64,000 nucleotides of DNA from Macrocybe gigantea (lineage: Eukaryota; Basidiomycota; Agaricomycetes; Agaricales; Callistosporiaceae): positions 124,001-188,000 of the forward strand of contig SJRY01000040.1 in assembly GCA_011319805.1 (NCBI GenBank), read 5' to 3'. Below, piece by piece: positions 34,701 through 45,565 of this stretch. The notes beneath the pieces are model-generated. The model had not been told where the DNA came from. It saw only the letters and a list, made by a program, of their open reading frames with translations, and ran no database searches. The position numbers were made by a program, and so were the translations under genes. How positions within the stretch are numbered: position 1 is the stretch's first letter; each line of letters starts with the position of its first letter.

Positions 34701-36713
34701 TCAGGAAGAAACAAGCAAGATGAAGCTTGTGAGAGAAAACCTGACGGGGCGTTCGTTATCGGGGCCACGTAATCCCAGCAGACCTTGAGAAAAAAAAAAA
34801 TCTGGATAATCACGGTCCATCATCTCAGCTGTCGGTTTCTTGTCTCATCATGACATGCAGCGCGAACACCTGCCAGAGCACAACGCTGTCTATGTTCCAA
34901 TGGCACGGTGACGTCCTAGCTGGAAGGGGCATGGACAACACGCTTACTGATTTCTGAGACGAATTGTCAGCCCAACCGTCAGCTGCTCTCATGCTACCCT
35001 CGGTACAGCCAAATGGACATGGAGAAAGGTAGGTTCTGATGAGCTCGCTAGTGTTCTTACCACCATCATGGTCTCACACCACTCTGTGAAATTGCGAAGA
35101 AGGTCTTCCCCTTCGTCTTGGAGCTCTTGCGGTCAATACTCATACCTATTTCTATATGCAGGTTTTAGACCCACCAGAGACAGCCAGTGGGCACAGGACG
35201 TCGGTCGTTGACATACGAAGCTAAATTGCGAAGAGAAGATCACATGGTTACGTGAGCTGACGGGAAACTTGTCATAGTCGTGGTAAGTTGTCAAGTCACC
35301 GTGTCAGATACCTTGAGTAACCGTATTTCCCTCGATCCAATTCATTCTCCGCGCCATACCATCTTGATGCTTGATTGTGTTTCCTTTCAAGCTCGCTAGA
35401 ATGGAATGCGCAGAAAGCCCCTATACGTCCGTTTGACTGAGCGGTTCCGATTCTGAAGTTTATCACGCAGCCCAGGTCAGTCGTCAGCACAGCGGGTCAA
35501 ATTTATCTGGAACAAAACCTTACGAGCCCAGCTCGCCTTTACTGTTCACACGCGGTCACCCGATTGCAATCAACGCCGTACATATCGTAGGTCTCCAGAA
35601 ATGAAAATAAGACGTTCCAATTCTCACAGGATGTGAGAAGGAAATAACAACCTGGCCGGAAACCGCAGCGCTCCAATTGTACAAACTTCTCATCGATCTG
35701 GTTAAGGACGCTCTAGGGCCTCTGGCGACAGCGACGAATCAGAGTTGGCATGCGCTCGTCCGAAAATCAGTTGCTGCGTAATCGGGGTTCAGACGTTCAC
35801 CTCCGATCACAGGCTCTTCGCACCGATGGGCACTGGATATCGATACTGTCAAACCTGCATGAACTATCTCGATGTGAGTCAGACTATGTTTAGCTACGCC
35901 AGGCCAACACAGTCATCCTTATCATGAGAATCAGTCTAATGTGCCACAGCCAAGAGAAACTACTAGTAAATGGAACAGGTTTACGATACGTCGATATAAA
36001 AGAATCCTGCCCGCTCACTTCGGAAGCTAAACCATAAGCATCATCTGGTTCGCTCCCATGCGATTTCGCCGAAGCCATTGCAGCTCTCATCCTCCCTAAC
36101 TCCCGCTCTGAGAAAAAAAATCAATGGCAGCAGGAAGGAGATAGCCATTCTGGTGAGATTTAGTAGGGCTAAAGCCGGACGTTTGGCTTAGAAGATGAAT
36201 TTTAGGCCGTCACTTTCTCTGGGCACGACTGTTTGAGTCTTTCTTCGAATCGATGAAATTCACTTTACGACGTTTTCTTTACCCCAGCTGATATGAGGAT
36301 ATCCCTTATTCGGCACCTCCCTTCTGTACGTATGCATGCACATCTGGGAAGGTGAGTTGTCCTTGACAGAGACACCTGGAGTGTTCATTCTTTCTCACCA
36401 CCTGACTGCCGTCGACCATGACACATCATCGCCGAAGGATCATATGAACACCTGAAAATCACTTTGTCATGCTGGGACTTCCTCTTTTCTATTAGGACTT
36501 TGCCGTTTAGGATTCGACGGCGGCGGCATCGTTCAAGAAAACAAAGTGACCACTCCGGACGGGCTGATTTCTGTATTGCCGAAAGGTAACCGGAGCGAGG
36601 GGTAGCCCCGCTGGATAATATCGGTGTACAGTGTCGAAGCCTTGGTCAGCTAGGAGCCCGCGTAGCTCGCAATCCACTAAATATACACAGCTATCCCGTG
36701 AAGCGGGTGCTTA
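28731..36713. other. 8 kb gene-poor region left of the LINE insertion
   Basis: Six-frame reading shows only short frames without domains, apart from a weak F-box-like relic near 31.05-31.56 kb. Base composition is mixed with A/T runs. It probably consists of old decayed sequence; I could not define element ends. Confidence 0.4.
31050..31560 (-). pseudogene. possible F-box/LRR gene relic
   Basis: On the minus strand near 31.45 kb one frame reads FPFEICREVLEWLPFPDD, then IATLRLCVLMCHYMR, close to an F-box helix pattern. About 250 nt further on another frame reads YSEQIHLDLLDPPSP, LQQLELQHFCGV, which looks like a leucine-rich repeat. The pieces lie in different frames with stops between them. 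No full gene can be built. It could be chance. Confidence 0.3.
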
Positions 36714-36725
36714 TGCTATCTTTCA
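36714..36725 (+). repeat. left target-site duplication of the LINE
   Basis: TGCTATCTTTCA is repeated exactly at 43119-43130, immediately after the poly(A) tail. A perfect 12-nt duplication defines the element's 5' end at 36726. Confidence 0.92.
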
Positions 36726-36939
36726 AAATCTCTCTTGGACCGAAACCACCACGTGCTCTGGAACTATCGGCAAAACTCGGAAAGGCCAATACAGCGACAG
36801 GACACCCCTTGGCCCCGGCCTTGACCACTACTGCTTCTCTCCTGTTATCGTAGAATAGGTAGTAGGCCAAGAGAGAGAGAAAATAATACCCCACCTTCCG
36901 CACTGCTTTGCTCTAAAATTTCGCACAATAAGGACGAAC

Positions 36940-38724
36940 ATGGCAGGAGAGACGGCATCCCCAAGCGTTACGAGACAACCTAGCCTCAGAACACAAAGAG
37001 GAAACCAGCAGACAGCCCCCAGCAATATAGGAGCAGAAGAGGAAACAGGAACTCGAAGAGAACTGAACAATGCCAGAGAATTGATACGCTCCAGTCTAGG
37101 CATTCCGACTGAAGGCAACACTGTCACCCCAGCGCTGCTAAGACTGATCTCGGAAGTAAAAATCCCTATTGCGACGTTGAGAAACCTGATCAAGGCAGCA
37201 GCGACCATCCTGGAGGACCAAGAGCTCTCAGCGGTGGAAGCTCTATCGGCGCAGGTCGACCGCACAGACAAGGAACTACAAAGGAGGCTAGACAAACTGG
37301 AAAACAAAATATCACCGCATAATGAACTCAGTGCGACACTGGCTAGAATAGAAGAAGCGGGGAAAGGAATCGAAGAGAAACTGGCAGCATCAATGAAAGG
37401 ACTAGAAGAAAAACTGACGGCGCGGATGAATGAAGAGGCGTCAACCAGGAAGGAAGAAGCAAAATCTCTGAAGGAAGCCATGAGCTACAGGGACGCGGTC
37501 CTAGGGAGAAGAGAAAACGGGCCAGGAAACCCAGGAGGGACCCACTGTTCTGGCGAACATGACGTTGCCATGTCAAAGGTCGAGGCAAGACTGGCACTGG
37601 AGAAAAGACAATTCGTCTTCGACAAGCAAGACAAAGCAGACCCCATTCTGGCGATGGCAGAGCCAAAAGAAATCATGAAGAAACTGACGGAGGCACTGCA
37701 GTCAGCGAGCGGAAAGACGTGGTCGATCGTGCGGGCTAGGCATATCAGGAACAACACAGCAATCCTCTTCGAGACCGAAAACGACGAGGCGGCCAAATGG
37801 ATCAAGGAAAACGACTGGGAATTCAGATCAGAAGCTGGCATAGAAGGACGCTTTCGCCCCAAAGCGCACAACCTCATCATCTTCTTCGTTCCGATAACCT
37901 TTGACACAATCTTAGACCTTGACGAACTGGCAGAGAGCAATCAACTCGACAGGGAAGCAATCATCGAAGCGAGATGGGTAAAACCAATAGAAAGGCGAAG
38001 CCCAACCCAGACGAAAGCTCATCTCATTCTATCTATGAGCGACCCAAAAACGGCGAACAGGATCATAAACGACAGAATCAGAATCTGCAATCAGACACTC
38101 AATGCGGCAAAAGACAGAAAAGAGCCGAGAAGGTGCCTCAAATGTCAGAAATGGGACCATTTGATAAAAGACTGCAAGGCCGACGACGATACATGTGGCT
38201 ATTGTGGCGACAAAGGACACAAGACATCGGAATGCAGAAACAATCAGAGGCGCTGCTGCTGCAATTGCGGGGACCCGAGTCACGCAGCATGGGAGAAGAA
38301 TTGTCCCGCGTATCAAAAGCGACTAGGAAAACTGAACGAATTTCTACCGGAGAACCGCATGCCCTACTTCGTAACGGATGAAAGATGGACCTGGGCAATT
38401 GAACGGCAGAACCAGATACCACCAACTGCACCGGATGCCCATACCCGGCCAACGGCAAGAACGGGCAACTCTCAATCTACACTAAACGACTGGTGGAAAA
38501 GACAGGCAAGGGCGATCCCCACGGATAGCTCGCGACCCACGATGGCTTCGCAAGGCAGCACGTCCTTATCTCACTCCACCGCTCCTGCCCGACCTACGAC
38601 GGTTAGAACCAATGGCCCGGACCTCGGCCCAATTGGTCTGGATGTGCAACACGGCTTCAGCTGGGAAAACGACTGCGCAGGAATACAAGATAGGTCTAAT
38701 CACAGCCCCACTGCATCACAATGA
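36940..38724 (+). CDS. LINE ORF1: zinc-knuckle nucleic-acid-binding protein
   Basis: 594 codons. In LINEs, ORF1 protein binds the element RNA and acts as chaperone in the ribonucleoprotein particle. Residues about 90-180 are Glu/Lys/Leu-rich with heptad-like spacing, a likely coiled coil. A central region follows, then three Cys knuckles between about residues 398 and 460: CLKCQKWDHLIKDC, CGYCGDKGHKTSEC and CCNCGDPSHAAWEKNC. The C-terminus is Ser/Thr/Pro-rich. The stop codon overlaps the ORF2 start by four bases (ATGA), suggesting reinitiation or stop-start coupling for ORF2 translation. Confidence 0.93.
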   Translation: MAGETASPSVTRQPSLRTQRGNQQTAPSNIGAEEETGTRRELNNARELIRSSLGIPTEGNTVTPALLRLISEVKIPIATLRNLIKAAATILEDQELSAVEALSAQVDRTDKELQRRLDKLENKISPHNELSATLARIEEAGKGIEEKLAASMKGLEEKLTARMNEEASTRKEEAKSLKEAMSYRDAVLGRRENGPGNPGGTHCSGEHDVAMSKVEARLALEKRQFVFDKQDKADPILAMAEPKEIMKKLTEALQSASGKTWSIVRARHIRNNTAILFETENDEAAKWIKENDWEFRSEAGIEGRFRPKAHNLIIFFVPITFDTILDLDELAESNQLDREAIIEARWVKPIERRSPTQTKAHLILSMSDPKTANRIINDRIRICNQTLNAAKDRKEPRRCLKCQKWDHLIKDCKADDDTCGYCGDKGHKTSECRNNQRRCCCNCGDPSHAAWEKNCPAYQKRLGKLNEFLPENRMPYFVTDERWTWAIERQNQIPPTAPDAHTRPTARTGNSQSTLNDWWKRQARAIPTDSSRPTMASQGSTSLSHSTAPARPTTVRTNGPDLGPIGLDVQHGFSWENDCAGIQDRSNHSPTASQ

Positions 38725-41700
38725 TGGGAGACTCGTTGGACCGAAGGACAAATGAACTGAAAATCCTGCAAATTAACCTAAACAAATCTCAGAAAGCGCA
38801 TCTAGACCTCATGAACAATCCGGACATTGCGACTATGGACATTATTCTTATTCAGGAGCCCTACATTACAAAATTTAATGGATGCCGGACTCCTGCTAGC
38901 TTTCGACCAGTATTCCCAACGGACCGCGCCAAGTTCCTCGATGGCCCGAACAAGAAACTACTAAGATCAGTCATCTGGGTCAACTCAAAGCTGGATACCA
39001 ATTGCTGGACGGAAGTGAAAATCAAAGGGTCTAACGACATCTCAGCCGTAGAAATCAGCAGAAACGGAAAATCGATCCTGGTCCTAAACATCTACAATGC
39101 CTGCGAGCACGGAGAGACCATAGAAGAACTAGAAAGGTTCCTTCCTACCTACTCCAAGGATCAACAGGCCCGTAAAGACATGCTGTGGTGCGGGGACTTC
39201 AATCGGCACCATCCAATGTGGGACGAAGACGAGGACGAAAGATTATTCACATCGCAAGCGATTAGAGACGCGGAACCACTGATACACCTCCTCGCTGACT
39301 GGGGAATGGAAATGGCACTACCAAAAGGCATTCCGACACTGAAACACATGGTTACCAAGCGGTACTCAAGACCGGACAATGTCTTCATCTCAGGCGGAAT
39401 CCAAGACCTGGTACTAGAATGCGATGTGAAAATGGACCTGTACCCGGCCGGAACAGATCACTTCCCCATCACAACAACACTCGATTTCGAGCTTCTCGAA
39501 GCCTCATTCCCCACGTCAATCAATTATAGGGAGACGAACTGGAAAGAATACGCAATTTCACTGGCAACTAAACTCGCTCAGATCAACAATACTCCGATCC
39601 GCTCTCAGGAGGAACTGGACGACAGAGTTTCCCAACTAACGGAGGCTATACAGCACACAACAGAAGATAAAGCGAAAAAGTCGCGCCCGTGCCCTCACTC
39701 CAAGCGATGGTGGAACAACCAGCTAGCGGACATGCAAAAAACACTCAAGCGAGCTAATCGCCGTACTTTTGACTACAGGGCGCTACCAGAACACCCAATA
39801 CATGAGGAAACGAGATTGCTACGAAACCAATTTGGAATAGCGATCGAAAATGCGAAACGGAAACACTGGGAGGCATATCTAGAAGAAGCAATGGAAGACG
39901 ATATCTGGACAGTCAACAAATACTTGAAAGAGCCAAGCCTAGACGGAGGGAGGCCACGCATTCCAACGCTAGTGACCAGAGGCCCGACAGGAGAGGAAAT
40001 AGGCCTCACGGCGAACAGCGACAAGGCAAAACTGTTGGCTTGTACCTTCTTCCCTGAAAAACCAAAAGCTCTGTCTGTACCGGTCAACTCAGCCTACCCA
40101 GCTCCACTGCCAAACCCAGCCATGTTTAACGCACAACAGATTCTTGAAAAGATCAAAACGCAGGCATCTTTTAAAGCCCCGGGACCAGACTCAATCCCAA
40201 ACGTGGTTCTACAGAAAAATGCGGTCGCTTTGCTCCCATATCTGGAAGTAATATATCGCGCCATCATGGAGAACGGCTGGTATCCAAAACTATGGAAGGA
40301 ATCCATCACAGTCGTCCTAAGAAAACCAGGACGGGCAAATTACCAAGAGCCGAAGGCATATCGACCGATAGCTTTGCTATGCACAATGTCAAAAATCCTA
40401 TCAGCGCTCGTGGCAGACCAGCTCTCGGATCTTCTGGAATTGAATGACCTGCTGCCGAATACTCACTTCGGAGGTCGCCCAGCCAGAACCACTTCTGACG
40501 CAGTTCACTATCTGGTTCAGAAAGTCAAGAATGCATGGCGTAAAGGAAAAGTGGCCTCGATCTTGTTCCTGGACGTTGAAGGAGCGTTTCCGAACGCAAT
40601 GCCTGACAGGCTCATACACAACATGAAAAAGAAAGGTCTACCAGAGTCCCTTATCCTTTACGTTAAAGCGGAATTGCAGGATCGCAGAACCTTCCTACGG
40701 TTTGACGACTTCAAGTCGAGCACACCACAAATACTCAATAACGGAATCGGACAAGGAAATCCAGCCTCCATGACAGAATACATCATCTACAACTCGGATC
40801 TACTACAGGTGCCAACAGATGATAACGAAGAGGCAATTGGCTACGTGGATGACGCCTGCATCATAGCTATTGGTGATAACTTTGGTGACACCACTGACAT
40901 GCTAGAAGACTGCATGACTCGAGACAAAGGGGGCTTTCAATGGAGTAGGGATCACAACTCCCGGTTCGAAATCAACAAACTAGCAGTAATGCACTGCGCG
41001 GCAAAGCGGACAAAGGACCGACTGCCTCCTCCGCCAGTTACAAGGCTAGGAAATCAAATCATCAAAATGGTGATGTCTTACAAATACTTGGGCATTCATA
41101 TCGATGATACTCTCACATGGAAAGTGCAGGAACGTGAAATGCTAGGGAAGATATCCAAGTACCTATTGCAGTTTCGTCGCCTAACACGCCCAGCAACTGG
41201 GATCAAGTCATCTCTTATGAGACGACTCTACATCTCAGTAGCGCTCCCAAAAATCCTTTATGGTGTCGATGTGTGGTACACCCCACCATGCAAACCAGAA
41301 GGCGCAAAAAGGGCAGTAGGATCAGTTGCTATTACAAAAGAGCTCACGAAATGTCAAAGAATAGCAACGCTAGGCATTACAGGAGCCTTGCGTTCAACCC
41401 CTAATGATGTCCTAGATGCTCATGCACAAGTCCTGCCAATGGATCTCACACTCAAAAAGCGTTGCCACTCAGCTTTCGTCCGGCTATGCACTTTACCGGA
41501 CTCACACCCGATACATGGAATACTGAGAGACGCGCAGGACAATCCGCCGACGCGATGGCTAACAAACCTTGACAAACTCGCTAGGCTTTTCGAAATCGAT
41601 CCTGACTCGGTGGAAACAATTGACTCAATAAGAAAAGAATTACCAGACACCTCCGGTTTCACCGTGAACATAGCAGAAAACAGGAAGGACTCGATAAAAC

Positions 41701-42746
41701 TCGAGAAAAGCGATAAGTCCCATCTAAAAGTCTATACAGATGGCTCATCACATGGCGGTCAGGTCGGAGCATCAGCGATACTATATCAAAACAATGAAAG
41801 ACTACCCAGCGACATTCTAAAATATCATTTAGGATCAGCTAAGGATCACACTGTCTTTGAAGCAGAAAGCGTAGGGGTACTAATGGCAGCATGGATGATA
41901 CAGGGCTACATCCTGGCCGAAAATACCCCAACTCCAGCATCAGTATATTCGGACAGTCAGGCCTTCCTCCTCGGAGCAGAAAATAGGGCAGGAAAGCCAG
42001 GCGGCTACATCAAAAAAGACGTATGGGAAATTCTAAAGTCAATAGGAAGAAATACGGGTAATCAAGTAGGGGTGAGCCTCCGTTGGATATCAGGACACAG
42101 CAAGGTCAAGGGAAACGAGAGAGCGGACAAGGCAGCAAAAGAAGCAGCATCCGGTGAGACCAGTCCTTATCTTTTACTCCCACCGCTACTACGTGGCAAG
42201 CTCCCAAGGAGTGCAACCGCTATAAAACAGGAGTATCATACTCAGCTGGTAAAAATATGGGAGCAGCGGTGGAGAAAGTCCCCCAGATTCAGAAAAATGG
42301 GCAGGATCGGCCCAAGGTTTCCATTCAAACCTCTAGTTAAAATGAGAGAGCGTTGTTCTAGGAAACTCTCGAGCATGCTGATCCAATTACACACAGGTCA
42401 TATACCACTCAACATGCATCTGCATCGAATAGGAAAACGAGAATCACCAAACTGTACAAAATGCCACTGGAAAGAGCCAGAAACGGTGCAACACTACATC
42501 TTCGAATGCCCGGGCTTCGCAAAAGAACGACAGCAGATGGACAACAAACTGGGACGAAAATCAAAGGATTTAAGGCACATCTTATCAAACGAGGAGGCAG
42601 CAAAAATACTAATGGAGTACGTGGCGAGAACGGGTCGGTTCAGGACCTCGATAGGAATCATATCACCCAGCGATACCGAGTTAACAAAAAGGAGGGCAAA
42701 AGGAAAGACGAAGAAGAAAAGCGCCAAAAAGGGACTTACCCGATGA
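38721..42746 (+). CDS. LINE ORF2: AP endonuclease - reverse transcriptase - RNase H polyprotein
   Basis: 1341 codons. It should nick target DNA and prime reverse transcription there. The endonuclease (residues 1-240) has QINLNK, IQEPYI, CGDFNRHHPMW, RPDNVF and the terminal TDHFPI. The reverse transcriptase has FKAPGPDSIPN, YRPIALLCTMSKI, FLDVEGAFPNAM (about 615), GIGQGNPAS and the catalytic YVDDAC (about 705). RNase H, from about residue 1003, has YTDGSSHGG, FEAESVG, YSDSQAF and GNERADKAAKEA, giving the D-E-D-D set. The C-terminus has a CTKCHWKEPETVQHYIFEC finger and ends in a Lys-rich tail. All catalytic residues I can check are present. The start overlaps the ORF1 stop; two ATGs are adjacent there. 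Confidence 0.95.
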   Translation: MMGDSLDRRTNELKILQINLNKSQKAHLDLMNNPDIATMDIILIQEPYITKFNGCRTPASFRPVFPTDRAKFLDGPNKKLLRSVIWVNSKLDTNCWTEVKIKGSNDISAVEISRNGKSILVLNIYNACEHGETIEELERFLPTYSKDQQARKDMLWCGDFNRHHPMWDEDEDERLFTSQAIRDAEPLIHLLADWGMEMALPKGIPTLKHMVTKRYSRPDNVFISGGIQDLVLECDVKMDLYPAGTDHFPITTTLDFELLEASFPTSINYRETNWKEYAISLATKLAQINNTPIRSQEELDDRVSQLTEAIQHTTEDKAKKSRPCPHSKRWWNNQLADMQKTLKRANRRTFDYRALPEHPIHEETRLLRNQFGIAIENAKRKHWEAYLEEAMEDDIWTVNKYLKEPSLDGGRPRIPTLVTRGPTGEEIGLTANSDKAKLLACTFFPEKPKALSVPVNSAYPAPLPNPAMFNAQQILEKIKTQASFKAPGPDSIPNVVLQKNAVALLPYLEVIYRAIMENGWYPKLWKESITVVLRKPGRANYQEPKAYRPIALLCTMSKILSALVADQLSDLLELNDLLPNTHFGGRPARTTSDAVHYLVQKVKNAWRKGKVASILFLDVEGAFPNAMPDRLIHNMKKKGLPESLILYVKAELQDRRTFLRFDDFKSSTPQILNNGIGQGNPASMTEYIIYNSDLLQVPTDDNEEAIGYVDDACIIAIGDNFGDTTDMLEDCMTRDKGGFQWSRDHNSRFEINKLAVMHCAAKRTKDRLPPPPVTRLGNQIIKMVMSYKYLGIHIDDTLTWKVQEREMLGKISKYLLQFRRLTRPATGIKSSLMRRLYISVALPKILYGVDVWYTPPCKPEGAKRAVGSVAITKELTKCQRIATLGITGALRSTPNDVLDAHAQVLPMDLTLKKRCHSAFVRLCTLPDSHPIHGILRDAQDNPPTRWLTNLDKLARLFEIDPDSVETIDSIRKELPDTSGFTVNIAENRKDSIKLEKSDKSHLKVYTDGSSHGGQVGASAILYQNNERLPSDILKYHLGSAKDHTVFEAESVGVLMAAWMIQGYILAENTPTPASVYSDSQAFLLGAENRAGKPGGYIKKDVWEILKSIGRNTGNQVGVSLRWISGHSKVKGNERADKAAKEAASGETSPYLLLPPLLRGKLPRSATAIKQEYHTQLVKIWEQRWRKSPRFRKMGRIGPRFPFKPLVKMRERCSRKLSSMLIQLHTGHIPLNMHLHRIGKRESPNCTKCHWKEPETVQHYIFECPGFAKERQQMDNKLGRKSKDLRHILSNEEAAKILMEYVARTGRFRTSIGIISPSDTELTKRRAKGKTKKKSAKKGLTR

Positions 42747-43118
42747 TCAGGAGGTGAAAAACACGACGGAAGCTCCTCATTAGATCGGACGCTAAGCACA
42801 CTCAATTCACTCCACCCCCACTCCCTTATTCCCCTCCCCCGCGCCCCATATGGTGGTGCCTGTTTCGGAAGACATCTCGCCGCTAGAGGAGCAGCTTGTA
42901 TACAGTCGTGTCTTGAAAACGGTGCAAGGCGCCGGGCCCACTGGGGATAGGAGCGTGTGGATTGCAGCTTTGCTGCACCATGACGACCGCAGTGGGCGCT
43001 GAGAGAGCGACTGAACACAACCTTTCATTTAGATACTTATAAGATGTAGAGTCCGACATAAGGCGCCGCCTTGATGGACTAAAATGGACACAAAAAAAAA
43101 AAAAAAAAAAAAAAAAAA

Positions 43119-43130
43119 TGCTATCTTTCA
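43119..43130 (+). repeat. right target-site duplication of the LINE
   Basis: Exact copy of 36714-36725 directly after the poly(A) run. An A preceding both copies may belong to the duplication or to the tail. Confidence 0.92.
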
Positions 43131-43830
43131 CATCGTCGCCTGCCCGAGTTCGCAGCGTGCTGAAGGTCCTTGCAGTGTCGACAACCGGAATGAGCGGAAA
43201 GAAAATCATGACACCCATCGAGGTCGGGCTCGGGTAAGTTGTTCAGAAGCCCGCTCGAGGTGGTGGCACGTTCGCGTATGTGGCGTGGAAGGTTCCACCT
43301 CCCAAAGCCACCTGTTTTAGCGCGACGCATACGCAGTCGCGGTTCGTGGCGACACCTTTCGTGGTACCAATTAAAAAAATCGGATCCAGCCATTTTGGAA
43401 GCCTACGAGCAAGACCTCGAAGCTGAATTGCTCGTACGGGCTAGATTCGGCGATCGGGTGCATTCAGAATATCGCACGCCTTCAATTCCTGGGAAGATAT
43501 ATCAAGGCCTTGGGAACGACAGCTTGACCGACGATGTAAGATATGATTTAATGACTTTGGTCTTCCATGCTGCGCCAACTTGGATGCCCCAGCTTCCAGG
43601 TAAACGTGAATATTATTATAATTATCCCCATGTCGTGGAGAGCTCGAATATCTAATCCTATGTGTGATGCAATAATTATAATTATGATGCCTTGGAAAAC
43701 TTCCTGGATAGGTTCAGCACTGAAAGAATGGAATTTCAAAAATAAAAAAGAACTCGGTGAAGGCAGATCGGTGATATGCAATTCGTTTCAGAATTTCCCA
43801 ACGTCGGGCGTCTGATTATCTCGTATATTG
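43131..43830 (+). CDS. possible unrecognised gene abutting the LINE
   Basis: Protein-like readings run on from the insertion site. An ATG formed at 43118-43120 opens LSFTSSPARVRSVLKVL, then SGKKIMTPIEVG. A long frame (43239-43655) has RGSWRHLSWYQLKKSDPAIL, EAYEQDLEAELLVRARFGD and RYDLMTLVFHAAPTWMPQL. Further on come YDALENFLDRFSTERMEFQ and FVSEFPNVGRLIISYIGG in other frames. Splice sites that join these in phase were not established. I see no known family. If real, the LINE sits in or just before its first codons and has separated it from its promoter. Confidence 0.35.
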
Positions 43831-45502
43831 GCGGGTTCACTTACTTCCCTCTGGCGAGTGTTCTTGCATCGCAAACTCATGATGATCATGATTGACCCAG
43901 GGATGGGCCTCTTCTGCCCTCACGTCTCTGGATGCTTACGCTGTGGCCATCGTTTCAGATCTGTATTCCTTTGGAACGCTAATCCTTCCACGGCCGACAT
44001 GCATCTGTGTGATTCCCACTGGCTTGATCAAAGGCAAAGTGAATCGGACGATCACAAAGCAGACCTCGGCCAAGTCCATTCTGAGCCTCGAATCCCGAAC
44101 GTCCTGCGTCGCGCACAAGTCGGCATTGCCATCAAGACCGGTCTGCATGATTTGATTTTGATTTCCTGTCGCCGAATTCATACCCGCTCGCACCAATTCC
44201 GACTCGATGTCGGGATTGGATCCCCTATCAGGGCAAACTGCCAACTGCGGGCACCCTGACGCTCCATTCCTCGGTCCGTAGAAGTGACTGATGATGATGG
44301 CGATGACTCAGGGTTGGCAACGGCTGGGGGTCTCGGAGGCAGACGTTCGGACTGGAGAGGATGGCAGATCCGAATTCCTGAGCACCCAAATGGGGTAGTC
44401 GGGGCTTTTCCGTCTTCCTTTGTTCATTCTTTCCCTTGTCTCATCCAGCTTTGCAAGCGAGCTCACGCCAGACGTTGTCTTTTTTTCCCTGTCGTATTTT
44501 TGGACGTTTGGCGATGGGAGAAACGAGACTGTCTGTGTGCGTTATCACCGGGCGCGATGATCCGTGCCAGCTCTGCCATCACGACCGGCAGGACGACTCT
44601 GATCGCAAAGCTTCACTCGGGCGCATGGCAGTGAGCATGTGAGGGAGGGACGACTTGCTTCCCGACTCCCACTCGCGGGCCATGGGGTAAAAGAAAAGAA
44701 AACGTTGAGCGTGTCTACGCCTATCACTCGCATATGAGAGTAGCGACGACACGTACACGCACCGTGCAGTGCCCACTCCTGCTGTCTCAGCATCTCCGCT
44801 CCTTGATTGCCGTGGGGAAAAAAACAGGACAGCAAAGCAGGAGACATCAGCGATTTTCGGAGCTGAGGAGCTTGCTTTTATCGGCAGGCGACCGCGACAG
44901 AGCCCCACGGCCTCTCGGACAACAGGCGACCAAGTGCTCTCACTGACGTATCTATTTTTTCCCCCCTCCCATTCGGTTTTCTTTTGTCCTTCCTTCTCTG
45001 TTTGATTCCAGCCCCTCCTTGGGCTCTTCTTCGCCTTCTTCGCCGCCTTCTCCGCTGCAGATGACGGAAAAGTGCGCGACGCCACGCGCGAATCCCATTC
45101 TCCCTGTCTCTGTGGTGGTTCCTATTTTCATTCTCATTTCTTTTTTTTTTTCCTTCCTTGCTAAGACCCGCAAAGCCCCGGAGTAAAGAAAAAAATAAAT
45201 TTGAAATAACAATGACAAGCAAAAATAGAAAAAAGCGAACAAAGGCTACGTCCGAGTCCGGACCTCCGCAAAGAGCGTCATCTCCCATGCAGCCCTAATC
45301 ATGCTAGGAGGAGGAAGGGCGGGCGTCTGAGACAGACGTTGGCCCGATCATTCCAAGTGCCAGCGAGTGTCAACAACCAACAGGTACGACGGCAAGCGCA
45401 AACAAGAGAGAACCGTGAACCGCGCGCAAACCGCACATGCATCAGAGCCATCGATGCATGGGAACGCCGCAACGGCAAGCCCACGGACGTCTTGACATCC
45501 AT

Positions 45503-45565
45503 CGCACCCGCACCCGCACCCGCAACCGCAACCACACCCACATCGACATCGACATCGACATCGAC
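45503..45565. repeat. simple repeat, (CACCCG)n followed by (CATCGA)n
   Basis: Tandem hexamers CACCCG and variants run directly into CATCGA hexamers. On the plus strand they read as Ala-Pro and Ser-Thr dipeptides, on the minus strand as Val-Asp and Ala-Gly. No gene context supports translation. Confidence 0.8.

Larger units (their letters stand above)
36726..43118 (+). mobile_element. complete non-LTR (LINE) retrotransposon, I/Tad-like, APE-RT-RNase H type
   Basis: The element has a 5' UTR of 214 nt (36726-36939), ORF1 (36940-38724), ORF2 (38721-42746), a 3' UTR (42747-43091) and a 27-nt poly(A) tail (43092-43118). It is flanked by a perfect 12-nt target-site duplication. Both ORFs are uninterrupted over 5.8 kb. 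The order endonuclease, reverse transcriptase, RNase H, C-terminal CCHC finger fits LINEs of the I superclade, such as fungal Tad. The intact ORFs, long poly(A) and unmutated duplication indicate a recent, probably autonomous insertion. Confidence 0.95.
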
